NCBI GenBank assembly: GCA_002494645.1 | Contig: DACE01000037.1 | Coordinates: 1-33,063, forward strand | Length of the DNA: 33,063 nucleotides | Direction of reading: 5' to 3' | Origin: Euryarchaeota archaeon UBA256 | Lineage (GTDB): Archaea; Thermoplasmatota; Poseidoniia; Poseidoniales; Poseidoniaceae | Shown here: positions 8,908-17,484 of the stretch, in pieces | Numbering within the stretch: the first letter of the stretch is position 1 | Layout of the letters: each line of letters opens with the position of its first letter | The notes under the pieces: model-generated | The model's database searches: none | What the model saw: the letters and a program-made list of their open reading frames with translations, nothing else | Told to the model about the DNA's origin: nothing | Position numbers and translations under genes: made by a program

Positions 8908-8914
8908 TCACCTC
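8908..8914 (-). promoter_or_regulatory. Ribosome binding site GAGGTGA for the BtuF-like gene
   Basis: On the minus strand GAGGTGA lies four bases before the GTG at 8903 and overlaps the ileS stop codon (8913-8915). It supports the GTG start and suggests translational coupling with ileS. Confidence 0.75.
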
Positions 8915-11900
8915 ATGATACGGTGAAGAACACGAGCGTGCCGTCGACCTCAAAGGATTCAGCGCCCTGTGGTGCCTCGCTGCCTTCGGGGTGGAATACA
9001 CAGCCCGCAGATCGAGTTTCATGAGCGACCCATGCCTCGTCCTCTGGAAGCATTTCTGGAGCGTTGCTCATCCATACTTCGAGGTCAATGGTCGCTTCAA
9101 TTTCCAAATCCAAATCCTTTCGTTTGGCTTGCACGCGCCGTGTGATGTCCCGGGCCATTCCCTTTGAGAGGAGTGCAGGTGTATCGTTCATGTCTAGAAC
9201 CAAACTGACATGCATGGCTGCATCACTCTCACCGACTTCCACAGTCTGAGCCGCAAATCCAGGACGTTCAACACGCTTGACTTCAACATCACTTTCTTCC
9301 ACGGTTACGCCAAGCACGTCAGCGCCCCCGTTTCGAATGTCCTTGAGCAAGGCTTCTGGGTCTTCAGCACCTTTGATTGCCGCTGCGACATCGTTGACCT
9401 GCGCTCGTGCTTTGGGAGCGAGTGCTCGGAAATTTGGCGCCAATTCAATGCGCTGGAATCGGTCGAGGTCGTTTTCAACATGGATGCTTTCAACGTTCAA
9501 TTCCTCTGCCAAAAGGTCGTGAAAATTACCGAGGTCTGGTCCAGCAACAATCCAGCCCTGTCCGCAAGGCAAGCGTTGTCGGCGGCCAACATCAATACGA
9601 ATTCGGCGACCGGCTTCAGCGAGTTCACGAATCAATGCCATGGTCGCTTCCAACGCGAGGTCTTGAGGCGGGAGGTTTGCCGTTGCCTTTGCAGCGGTTA
9701 CATCCCATTCGTCTGCGGTTGCACCGTCAATTGAACCGGGAACGCCAACGGGCCAGTCCGCTTGGTGGACGGAACTTCCGTTGAGGTTTCGGTGAATGGT
9801 ATCAACCATGAAAGGAGAGACTGGGGCAATGAGTTTGCACAAGGTCGTGAGAACTTCATGAAGCGTGTGCTGGCAAGCGAGTTTGTCTCCGCTTTCTGCC
9901 TCGTCCCACAAACGGCGTCGACTGCGACGGACATACCAGTTGGACAAGTCGTTGACAACGAAGTCCTCAAGGTCACGGCATGCTTTGTGGTATTGCCAGT
10001 CGACAAAACCCTCGTGGTAGTTTTGAGCAACCGTGTGTAAGCGAGAGAGGATCCAGCGGTCCAATCCACTGCGGCTTTCAACAGGAGCCTCGCTTGCCAT
10101 TGGATCAAAGCCATCAAGTGCTGCATAATCAACGTGGAATTTGTAAACGTTCCATAGGGTGAGAAACATCTTGGCATAAGTCTCACGCACACCGTTGGAA
10201 TCGAATTTCAAAGGATTCCACGGCGCTCCAGCCGTCACCATGTACCAGCGAGTAGCATCAGCACCTTCACGATTGAAATGGTCCCAAGGGTCGACGATAT
10301 TGCCTCTGGACTTGGACATTTTTTTGCCTTCTGCGTCCAAGATCAAACCGAGCGAAAGGCATCGTTTGTACGCCATACTGTCGAAGACGGTGGCGGAAAC
10401 GGCCAGCAAGGTGTAGAACCATCCTCGAGTTTGGTCAACGCCTTCGCAGATGTAATCCACGGGGAAGGAAGCATTGAATCGCTCCCCACCGTCAAAGGGA
10501 TGATGCCACTGGGCGAAGGGTGCACAGCCTGAATCAAACCAGCAGTCCATCACGAATGGCTCACGGTGCATGGGCTTGCCGTCATCAGAGATGAGCGTGT
10601 ATCCGTCAACAACAGGCCGGTGAAGGTCTACGTCGTCGGGACATTCAGGATTCTCAATACCAGCTGCGACTGCCTTGGCTACTTCCGCTTGTAATTCTTC
10701 AATGGAACCTACGCACTTCATTTCGCCTTGTTCGCTTCGCCAAACTGGAAGGGGCGTCCCCCAGTAGCGTTCTCTTGAAATCGCCCAATCCTTGACGTTA
10801 CGAAGCCACTCTCCAAAGCGACCTTCACCAACCCAATCAGGGGCCCACTCAACATTGTCGTTGAATTCAAGCAATTTTTCCTTGACAGCCGTCATGCGAA
10901 CGAACCAGGAATCCATGGCGTAGTAGAGCAGAGGATGGTCCGTGCGCCAGCAGTGAGGGTAGTCGTGAGAATAGGCTTTTTCACGGTAGAGTAGGCCACT
11001 GTCAGGACCTTTTCCATTTGAGCCGCCGGGTGCGCTCAGCAATGTGATGATGGCTGCATCACAATCTTTGACATACTTGCCGTCAAGGTCGGGGTGTATT
11101 CCGTTCACAAAAGAGCCGTCCATGCCAACGGTATGGTATGCCGGCAGACCGGCTTCCATGCCGAGGTTGTAATCGTCTTCACCGTACATGACGGCGGTAT
11201 GCACCACGCCCGTTCCGTCGGTGGTCGTGACCCAATCCGCCTCAAGAACCGTCCATGCGGTTGTAGAATCGCCGCGTGGAACGGCTTCGGGGAAGAGTGA
11301 TTCGTATGCTCGCCCGACAAGGGAGGAACCGGGGAATTCCTCAACGATGTCGACATGGTGACGAAGAACGTCCTTCATGAGGTCCTTGGCGAGGATGATC
11401 TCTTCGCCAATTTCAGCGCCGCCAGCACCTTCCCATGAATCGCCTGCCGCTTCTTTGATTCGACAGCGCACATAGGTTACATCAGGTCCAACTGCCAAGC
11501 CCACATTGCCTGGGAGGGTCCAAGGTGTTGTGGTCCATGCGAGAATAGACGCAGCGTCGTCAATGAGCTTGAATTTCACATAAACCGATGGCTCTTCGAC
11601 TTCTTTGTAGCCCAGAGCGACTTCGTGACTTGAGTATGATGTTCCAGTTTGAGGGCAGTAAGGCAGGACTTTGTGGCCACGATACAGCAATCCCTTGTCG
11701 AACATTTGTTTGAGGGCCCACCAACAGGATTCAACATAATCGTTCTGGAGTGTGACATACGGGTCGTCTAAATCGACCCAATAGGCCATGCGTTCGGTCA
11801 TTTCCCGCCACGCCGCTTCATAGGTCCAAACCGATTCACGGCAGGCTTGATTGAAGGCGTCCATGCCAAAAGCTTCGATTTGTTCATTGCTCATCAAGTC

Positions 11901-12203
11901 CAAGCGCTTCTGCACTTCAATTTCAACGGGCAGGCCGTGAGTATCCCAACCACCCTTCCGCTCAACCAAGAAGCCCTCCATGGTCTTCCAGCGGCATACG
12001 AGGTCCTTGTAGGTCCGAGCGACAACGTGGTGGATTCCGGGTTTTCCGTTGGCGGTTGGAGGGCCTTCAAGGAAAATAAACGGAGCCCCACTTCGGCGCG
12101 ATTCTATGGAGGCTTGGAAGGCATTTTCTTCTTTCCATTGCTCCAAGAGCGCCGTTTCCAATGCCACAGCATCCAATTCACCTGCAGAGGTTGGGCGAGC
12201 CAT
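8913..12203 (-). CDS. ileS: Isoleucine--tRNA ligase (IleRS2-like, GxHH signature)
   Basis: The 1,096-residue class I synthetase charges tRNA-Ile. The first signature sits in GPPTANGKPGIHHV: residues 56-59 are GIHH in place of canonical HxGH. WDTHGLPVEIEV follows as in other IleRS. The CP1 editing domain includes GTGVVHTAVMYGEDDY near residue 335, and the second signature KMSKS is at 628-632 (KKMSKSRGN). An anticodon-binding domain and C-terminal extension complete a length normal for IleRS. The ATG at 12203 is backed by GGAGG four bases upstream. A GxHH signature is known in a subset of IleRS2 enzymes and is linked to very high mupirocin resistance. The gene leads a probable operon with the BtuF-like and BNR-like genes. 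Confidence 0.97.
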   Translation of the reverse strand: MARPTSAGELDAVALETALLEQWKEENAFQASIESRRSGAPFIFLEGPPTANGKPGIHHVVARTYKDLVCRWKTMEGFLVERKGGWDTHGLPVEIEVQKRLDLMSNEQIEAFGMDAFNQACRESVWTYEAAWREMTERMAYWVDLDDPYVTLQNDYVESCWWALKQMFDKGLLYRGHKVLPYCPQTGTSYSSHEVALGYKEVEEPSVYVKFKLIDDAASILAWTTTPWTLPGNVGLAVGPDVTYVRCRIKEAAGDSWEGAGGAEIGEEIILAKDLMKDVLRHHVDIVEEFPGSSLVGRAYESLFPEAVPRGDSTTAWTVLEADWVTTTDGTGVVHTAVMYGEDDYNLGMEAGLPAYHTVGMDGSFVNGIHPDLDGKYVKDCDAAIITLLSAPGGSNGKGPDSGLLYREKAYSHDYPHCWRTDHPLLYYAMDSWFVRMTAVKEKLLEFNDNVEWAPDWVGEGRFGEWLRNVKDWAISRERYWGTPLPVWRSEQGEMKCVGSIEELQAEVAKAVAAGIENPECPDDVDLHRPVVDGYTLISDDGKPMHREPFVMDCWFDSGCAPFAQWHHPFDGGERFNASFPVDYICEGVDQTRGWFYTLLAVSATVFDSMAYKRCLSLGLILDAEGKKMSKSRGNIVDPWDHFNREGADATRWYMVTAGAPWNPLKFDSNGVRETYAKMFLTLWNVYKFHVDYAALDGFDPMASEAPVESRSGLDRWILSRLHTVAQNYHEGFVDWQYHKACRDLEDFVVNDLSNWYVRRSRRRLWDEAESGDKLACQHTLHEVLTTLCKLIAPVSPFMVDTIHRNLNGSSVHQADWPVGVPGSIDGATADEWDVTAAKATANLPPQDLALEATMALIRELAEAGRRIRIDVGRRQRLPCGQGWIVAGPDLGNFHDLLAEELNVESIHVENDLDRFQRIELAPNFRALAPKARAQVNDVAAAIKGAEDPEALLKDIRNGGADVLGVTVEESDVEVKRVERPGFAAQTVEVGESDAAMHVSLVLDMNDTPALLSKGMARDITRRVQAKRKDLDLEIEATIDLEVWMSNAPEMLPEDEAWVAHETRSAGCVFHPEGSEAPQGAESFEVDGTLVFFTVS

Positions 12204-12207
12204 GTTG

Positions 12208-12212
12208 CCTCC
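12208..12212 (-). promoter_or_regulatory. Ribosome binding site GGAGG for ileS
   Basis: On the minus strand GGAGG is separated from the ATG at 12203 by CAAC. It confirms this start. Confidence 0.75.
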
Positions 12213-12301
12213 ACCGTGGGTCTCGTTTTGAATATCACTCCCGAAGTAGGTCTTTTTCGGCCGGTCCTCCTGTCGCCCTCTCGCTTCACCATTGGCGTGA
12301 G

Positions 12302-12320
12302 TATATCGAGGAATAAATAC
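12302..12320 (+). promoter_or_regulatory. AT-rich candidate promoter for the 1,696-residue surface protein
   Basis: In the 166-bp divergent gap between ileS and the plus-strand gene at 12370, TATATC (12302-12307) and AATAAATAC (12312-12320) are the only AT-rich stretches. A TATA box at 12312-12319 would put transcription start near 12340 and leave a leader of about 30 bases. No strong ribosome binding site precedes 12370. This is an inference from composition and distance. Confidence 0.35.
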
Positions 12321-12369
12321 GAGAAAATGGAGGCGTATCCTTCAAGGCCTTCAATGTGCACCGAAGGGC

Positions 12370-15300
12370 ATGACGGGGAGGCGTGTCCACGGCATCGCTC
12401 TGTTCCTCGTTGGTCTTTTGGTGGCCAGCAGTTGGCTTTCTGTTCTTGACTTCACGGGAGAAAACGGGGCGACGTCCCTTGAAGCTGAGGGCTCTCCGTA
12501 CGCTGTTGGAGAGGGAGGTGACATGGACCTCACCTTGACCAGCACGCCCAATAATGCCTTCAAACTCGACTTGCCCAATAACGAACCTTTGGTCAGCGCA
12601 GAATTTAATTTCAAGCCAAAGATTTTGCCGACCCAATCTGGCTTTGTTTGGGACGATGCTGCCGATTGGAATCATCCAGATGCGATCAAGAACGGCTCAT
12701 CGGTGGTCAATGGAGCCCTGTCAGGAACATCCTCTGGTGTTCTTTGGGATTTCAATACCAACAATCAGGGATGGACCTTTTCCAATTCCTACACGGCTCG
12801 TGTCGCATCACCAGCCTGTGGCTACAACGGCTCATCAGGGGGTTCACTGCGAACCTATGCTGGGTCAACCTACGGGACTTCACCGACGGTGAATTTGGCC
12901 GGTGGGGTCAATATTCCGTTCCACGCTTGGGTTCATGAGGGTCGGTCTGGCTGTGGCGAAACACCCGATTCAGGAGAGAATTTGCAATTCCAATACAAGA
13001 CTGCTACCGGTTCTTGGACCACGTTCCGCACCTTCTCCGGTGGTGGCTCTCAAACGTCCAACTTCCAATTTATGACCACGCTTCCCGCAGCCGCTCTGCA
13101 CACCAATTCACAATTCAGGATTCATCAAACCAGCGGCAGTTCAACTTGCTGTGATTACTGGTTCGTTGACGACGTGCACATCGCAACTCCCCCTGCGTCC
13201 AACTGGACCAGCCCAACAATGGGTTCCAAGGCAGGAATGACTCAACCCCTCGCTGCCGATACCTATGCTCCGCTCTTCATCGAAGCCACGATTCCTCCCG
13301 GCGCCTTCCTGAATTGGTCGGTGCTCAACGCAGCAGGTGAAGTCATTCCCGGAATGCTCGGTACCAACGAACTGTTGGTTCCTCTGAACCTTCTGGATTA
13401 CGACACCGTGGACGAGTTCCGTGTTCATCTGGAATTTGCCGCAAGCGTCAATGGCATGCCGGCCGTTCATTCCATGGCTGGTGACGGCTCGGCGCGTGAG
13501 TCTTTTCACACACAACCCGACCAGCGAGGTTGGGTCCTCAACGGTTCAACATATTCCCCGCTGAACGGAATCACCGGCGTAGCGAATGCAAGCCTCACTT
13601 CGCCGTGGTTCCTCGCCAATGCTCCAGTTTACGATGCCGAAGTTGAAGGCACCATTACCAATGCTCAACTCCAAGTCCGACACCATCCGCAACAAGGATG
13701 GATGAACGCGACGCTTCCTTACGACCCCATCGTGACACCTGAAACCGTTGGGATGCAACTGCGTGTGGTCGCTCTTCCTCCCGCTGACGGGAACATGAGT
13801 AATTTCACGACCTGGTCGGTCAGTGCTCTCCACCACGACATGTTTGGAGGACAGGTCCCTGCTCGACCCGCTTTGGATTTCAACCTCGACCAGCGCTATG
13901 AATGGGGCGGCGTTGATGAGCGAGTCGGGTCATGGGGATGGCAAGACCGCTTCGTTAACGGAGAGGAACAAATCTCACTTTCACTTGTCAGCGGTGCTCC
14001 AACGGTCACCAAAGCATGGGTGCCGACCAACGACCTTTCCTCCTTCGCATTCTCGTACGTTGCACAGAGCGGTTCAATTCGTGATGTGGCCCTCTTTGTC
14101 CAAAACGATTTCATCGCCAATCGCTCCTATGATGCAACGACTTCTGGGACAATGCAACTGAACCTCAGCGAGTTCGCCTTGCTGAGCCAAGAACTCTCCG
14201 AGGTGAGCAATTCCTTGGAGGTCTTAGGCACGGATTTCACGGAAATTCGCATTGAAGTATCTGGAACCGGGACGGCTGTTCTCGGTGGGCTTCGTGCGAC
14301 TTACAACGCCTCTCATCACCTTCAAGCAGATGCAGCTTCATCCTTTGTGATGGGTTTGAACGAAGCCCGTACCTCGGTCGCTCATGTCGGCGGCATGCAG
14401 TCCATTCCGATGCCTTTCATGGCCAGTGAACGAGGCGGTTTGAGCATTGAAGTCCTCGCTCTGCAAACCTCAGCCACTGTTCTGCTTGAAGACGGTGGCA
14501 TGCGGGACGCTCAAGCGGTGTTGACGCCGAGCAAGCACTGGCAGACCATCGAGACCGAATATCAAGTCTATGGCGGAACCATCACTCACTATCGCCTCGA
14601 TGTCTTCAGTAAGACGAACCAAGCAACATGGCTCTTCCCAGCAAGCGGTGGTTCACCTGCAGGTCTTGGTGATGCAGAACTTGTTGAATTGCACCCACAA
14701 TCCCCCATTGAAGCCCTCGTTGACGGTACCACGGTGACGGCCAACATCACCTTCCGTTTGCGCCCTATGTGGGACGATGAAATGCAACTCACCGCGACCT
14801 CTCGTCTCGTGCTTCAAAGTGGAGTCATATCGATTCCGTTTTCTCACACATGGGGTGACTTGAACAATCAGGGTTACGAAAACGACCTTGAGATCAAGGA
14901 AATGACCTTCTCGGACGCTGACGGAGCCATGCCGTCTACCAGGCAGTATCTGCAAGGTGGAGAAAGCATGAATCTCTCGATTGAAATAGGCTTTGAAGGC
15001 CTCAACGCTGCTGGCGCCTTCGTTGATGGCGATGCCGAATTAACTCTGTACAGAGGCGGTTCAGCGGTGATCAATACAACGAGCCTTGACGGTGTGTATT
15101 GGAACATCACAGAAACCATCCCCTTCACTTACGGGGACGTGACGTGGACGGTTCGTTTGGTTTCACTCAACGGTTCAAGCATTATTGAACCAGCTGAATG
15201 GTCCCGAACCTTCACCGTTGATTCCGTGAAGCCCCGCGTCATCGATTCTTCGATGTTCCAGTACGACCACAGAACACCAAGTCCCACCCAAGTATTGCAG

Positions 15301-17460
15301 GTGACCATCATGGACCAGCCCATCCTCCCTGCCGCCATGAATGCCATGGTTTGGAAGGAGTGGGTTGACGATGACAACCTCAACGGTTGGCCAGATGAGG
15401 GCGAATATTCAGCCGTACCCATGCTTTTACCCAGCGACCGTACATCCCTTACTGGCGTTTACACGCTGATGGTGGACGATACAGCAGGCAGCATGGGTCA
15501 AAAAGTAGCCGTCTACCTTGAGGGCACCGACCCCTCAGGCTATGCGATTCAACACGGCGGCAGCGCAGAAGAAGGTCAACAATTGGCGATCTACCAACTG
15601 GCCGTTGATGGTGCACCAACCCTTGACCCTGACGCCTTTTCGTGGGCAGACGGCAGGAAATCATGGCTCCATCCCGGTCAGCCCTACCAACTTGATGTGA
15701 AAATCACCGAGCCGAACGGAGGCGCTGACCTCGACACCGTTGAGGTCATGTTGGCCAGCAACCAAGGCAGCGATACCATGAGCATCATCTGGGAATTTGA
15801 AACGGGGAACTGTACTACTTCATCCATTCACATCTTCATTGATGACTGCAGCATGATGGGTGAAAACGGCATGGCGGGTCCCTTTGAGAAGGACATGTTG
15901 CTCCAAATCGATATGACCTTCGGATGGAATACTCCCGACCTCGGAGATAATCGACGTGAACCTGCAATCTTGGTTATTGACCGAGCGGGACAGGAAGAAT
16001 CTCGCAACTTCCCAGAGCATCGCTGGCGCTTCTCTGCAGGTTTGAGCGTTCCCGAAGAAACCGTGAATCTCTTCCTCACTCGCGGGGCCTTCCTCGGCGA
16101 TGGTGCTCGTGTGACGCCATTGACACCGATGGAAATTTCAGGTGGATTGGTATTTGCAGAAACATCCACGGTTCCTGACTTTAATTGTGATGTGAACATT
16201 CTCTTTGCTGGTCAAACCTACACGGCAACAGCCTACGATGGCATATGGTCGACACCATTGGATGCCCCCGCAACATCGGGTGCACTGCCCATGACTTGGG
16301 AAGTTGCTTGCCTTGAAGGGCAAGGTGCAGACCTTACGGACAAGGAAACCTCCGTCAAGTGGATCCTCGTCGATGGTAAGGGGCCTAACCCGGTCGAAAT
16401 CCTATCGCCCAGACCCCTTGCCATCCTCGGAGGCGAAGGTCACGACGTGCGTATTGTTATCGAAGAACTGGGTGGCTTGGACCTTCAATCTCTGGAACTT
16501 GTATGGGTTGTTGAAGACTACCAAACTCAGGACACCATTCGTTCGGGCCGTGAAGCTCTGACCTTGGAAGGAACAGAATTAGACGGTCTTCAACTTGAAT
16601 TGACGGCGGAAATGAACCTCAGTGAAATCACCGACGAGATGCTCATCGACCGAATGGTCGTCAAAATTTACGTTGAAGGTCGTGACCTTGCAGGTAATGA
16701 GGTGACTGGCCTCAACGGCGGGGTCAGCGGAACCACCATCGCCACATGGAACATGGAGTGGCTCCAACCGGAATTCGCGGTATCACCCTCCTCAATGACC
16801 TATTCCCGCCTCTTGCTTGAAGTGGGCGATACAACCTCGATTCAACTTGAAGTCGAGAACACCGGGACGCTTGAAGGCAGCATTGATGTTCTCTTTGAAT
16901 CGGTCGAACTCGATGGTACTCGGTCCGAGATTCAGCGAACCACCGTCAATGCTCAAGCAGGAGCGGTTGGCATCATCACCCTCGATTGGGGTCCAGAACG
17001 GGCTGGCGTCCAATGGATTGAAGCGACCCTCGACAACGGTGCCATGACCAGTGGTCCCACCGTTGACGTACGAGTTTCAGAAGAACCTGCATTCACCGAG
17101 AAGGTATTTGGTGATGTCAATCCAATCATTGGTACCGTGACTGCCATTCTCTTCCTCTCCATCGTCGTAACACTCTTGCTTTGGCTCAAGCGCATGACGG
17201 TCAATCAAGGTTCAAAAATAGGCTATGATTGGGATGATTACTCCGATGAAATCGAAGATGATTATGATGACGATCAAAACGATGTGGTCCAACCGGAGAA
17301 AGCGGTTGCTTCAACCGCCGCCGTTGCATCAACAGGCGCCTCTACGGAGGAAGAAACGGATTGGGTCATGGGCTCGGACGGCTATTGGTGGTATCATGAC
17401 AAAGCCACCAATGAATGGTGGTACAAAGACGAAAACGGTGAGATTGTTAAGCACCCCTGA
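12370..17460 (+). CDS. Giant exported single-pass surface protein with MAM/jelly-roll-like and Ig-like domains and a cytoplasmic Trp/Tyr motif
   Basis: The 1,696-residue protein starts MTGRRVHGIALFLVGLLVASSW, a signal peptide. Residues about 126-273 resemble a MAM/reelin-type jelly-roll: GWTF, paired cysteines, FHAWVHEGRSGCGE, then CDYWFVDDVHI. A long series of beta-rich, Ig-like segments follows. One near residues 1475-1570 is CARDB-like (LEVGDTTSIQLEVENTG). A single membrane helix (about 1584-1606, NPIIGTVTAILFLSIVVTLL) is followed by Lys/Arg and then a very acidic segment (about 1620-1640). It ends with an aromatic motif from about 1663: GYWWYHD then NEWWYKDENGEIV. Topology is large outside, short tail inside. 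No catalytic motif was recognised. It is 24 bp upstream of nadE on the same strand. A role in the cell surface or adhesion is a guess. Confidence 0.85.
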   Translation: MTGRRVHGIALFLVGLLVASSWLSVLDFTGENGATSLEAEGSPYAVGEGGDMDLTLTSTPNNAFKLDLPNNEPLVSAEFNFKPKILPTQSGFVWDDAADWNHPDAIKNGSSVVNGALSGTSSGVLWDFNTNNQGWTFSNSYTARVASPACGYNGSSGGSLRTYAGSTYGTSPTVNLAGGVNIPFHAWVHEGRSGCGETPDSGENLQFQYKTATGSWTTFRTFSGGGSQTSNFQFMTTLPAAALHTNSQFRIHQTSGSSTCCDYWFVDDVHIATPPASNWTSPTMGSKAGMTQPLAADTYAPLFIEATIPPGAFLNWSVLNAAGEVIPGMLGTNELLVPLNLLDYDTVDEFRVHLEFAASVNGMPAVHSMAGDGSARESFHTQPDQRGWVLNGSTYSPLNGITGVANASLTSPWFLANAPVYDAEVEGTITNAQLQVRHHPQQGWMNATLPYDPIVTPETVGMQLRVVALPPADGNMSNFTTWSVSALHHDMFGGQVPARPALDFNLDQRYEWGGVDERVGSWGWQDRFVNGEEQISLSLVSGAPTVTKAWVPTNDLSSFAFSYVAQSGSIRDVALFVQNDFIANRSYDATTSGTMQLNLSEFALLSQELSEVSNSLEVLGTDFTEIRIEVSGTGTAVLGGLRATYNASHHLQADAASSFVMGLNEARTSVAHVGGMQSIPMPFMASERGGLSIEVLALQTSATVLLEDGGMRDAQAVLTPSKHWQTIETEYQVYGGTITHYRLDVFSKTNQATWLFPASGGSPAGLGDAELVELHPQSPIEALVDGTTVTANITFRLRPMWDDEMQLTATSRLVLQSGVISIPFSHTWGDLNNQGYENDLEIKEMTFSDADGAMPSTRQYLQGGESMNLSIEIGFEGLNAAGAFVDGDAELTLYRGGSAVINTTSLDGVYWNITETIPFTYGDVTWTVRLVSLNGSSIIEPAEWSRTFTVDSVKPRVIDSSMFQYDHRTPSPTQVLQVTIMDQPILPAAMNAMVWKEWVDDDNLNGWPDEGEYSAVPMLLPSDRTSLTGVYTLMVDDTAGSMGQKVAVYLEGTDPSGYAIQHGGSAEEGQQLAIYQLAVDGAPTLDPDAFSWADGRKSWLHPGQPYQLDVKITEPNGGADLDTVEVMLASNQGSDTMSIIWEFETGNCTTSSIHIFIDDCSMMGENGMAGPFEKDMLLQIDMTFGWNTPDLGDNRREPAILVIDRAGQEESRNFPEHRWRFSAGLSVPEETVNLFLTRGAFLGDGARVTPLTPMEISGGLVFAETSTVPDFNCDVNILFAGQTYTATAYDGIWSTPLDAPATSGALPMTWEVACLEGQGADLTDKETSVKWILVDGKGPNPVEILSPRPLAILGGEGHDVRIVIEELGGLDLQSLELVWVVEDYQTQDTIRSGREALTLEGTELDGLQLELTAEMNLSEITDEMLIDRMVVKIYVEGRDLAGNEVTGLNGGVSGTTIATWNMEWLQPEFAVSPSSMTYSRLLLEVGDTTSIQLEVENTGTLEGSIDVLFESVELDGTRSEIQRTTVNAQAGAVGIITLDWGPERAGVQWIEATLDNGAMTSGPTVDVRVSEEPAFTEKVFGDVNPIIGTVTAILFLSIVVTLLLWLKRMTVNQGSKIGYDWDDYSDEIEDDYDDDQNDVVQPEKAVASTAAVASTGASTEEETDWVMGSDGYWWYHDKATNEWWYKDENGEIVKHP

Positions 17461-17473
17461 ACGGATTCAAGAG

Positions 17474-17478
17474 GGTGA
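17474..17478 (+). promoter_or_regulatory. Ribosome binding site GGTGA for nadE
   Basis: GAGGGTGA spans the short gap after the surface-protein stop; its GGTGA core is six bases before the ATG at 17485. It supports that start. Confidence 0.6.
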
Positions 17479-17484
17479 AGAACG

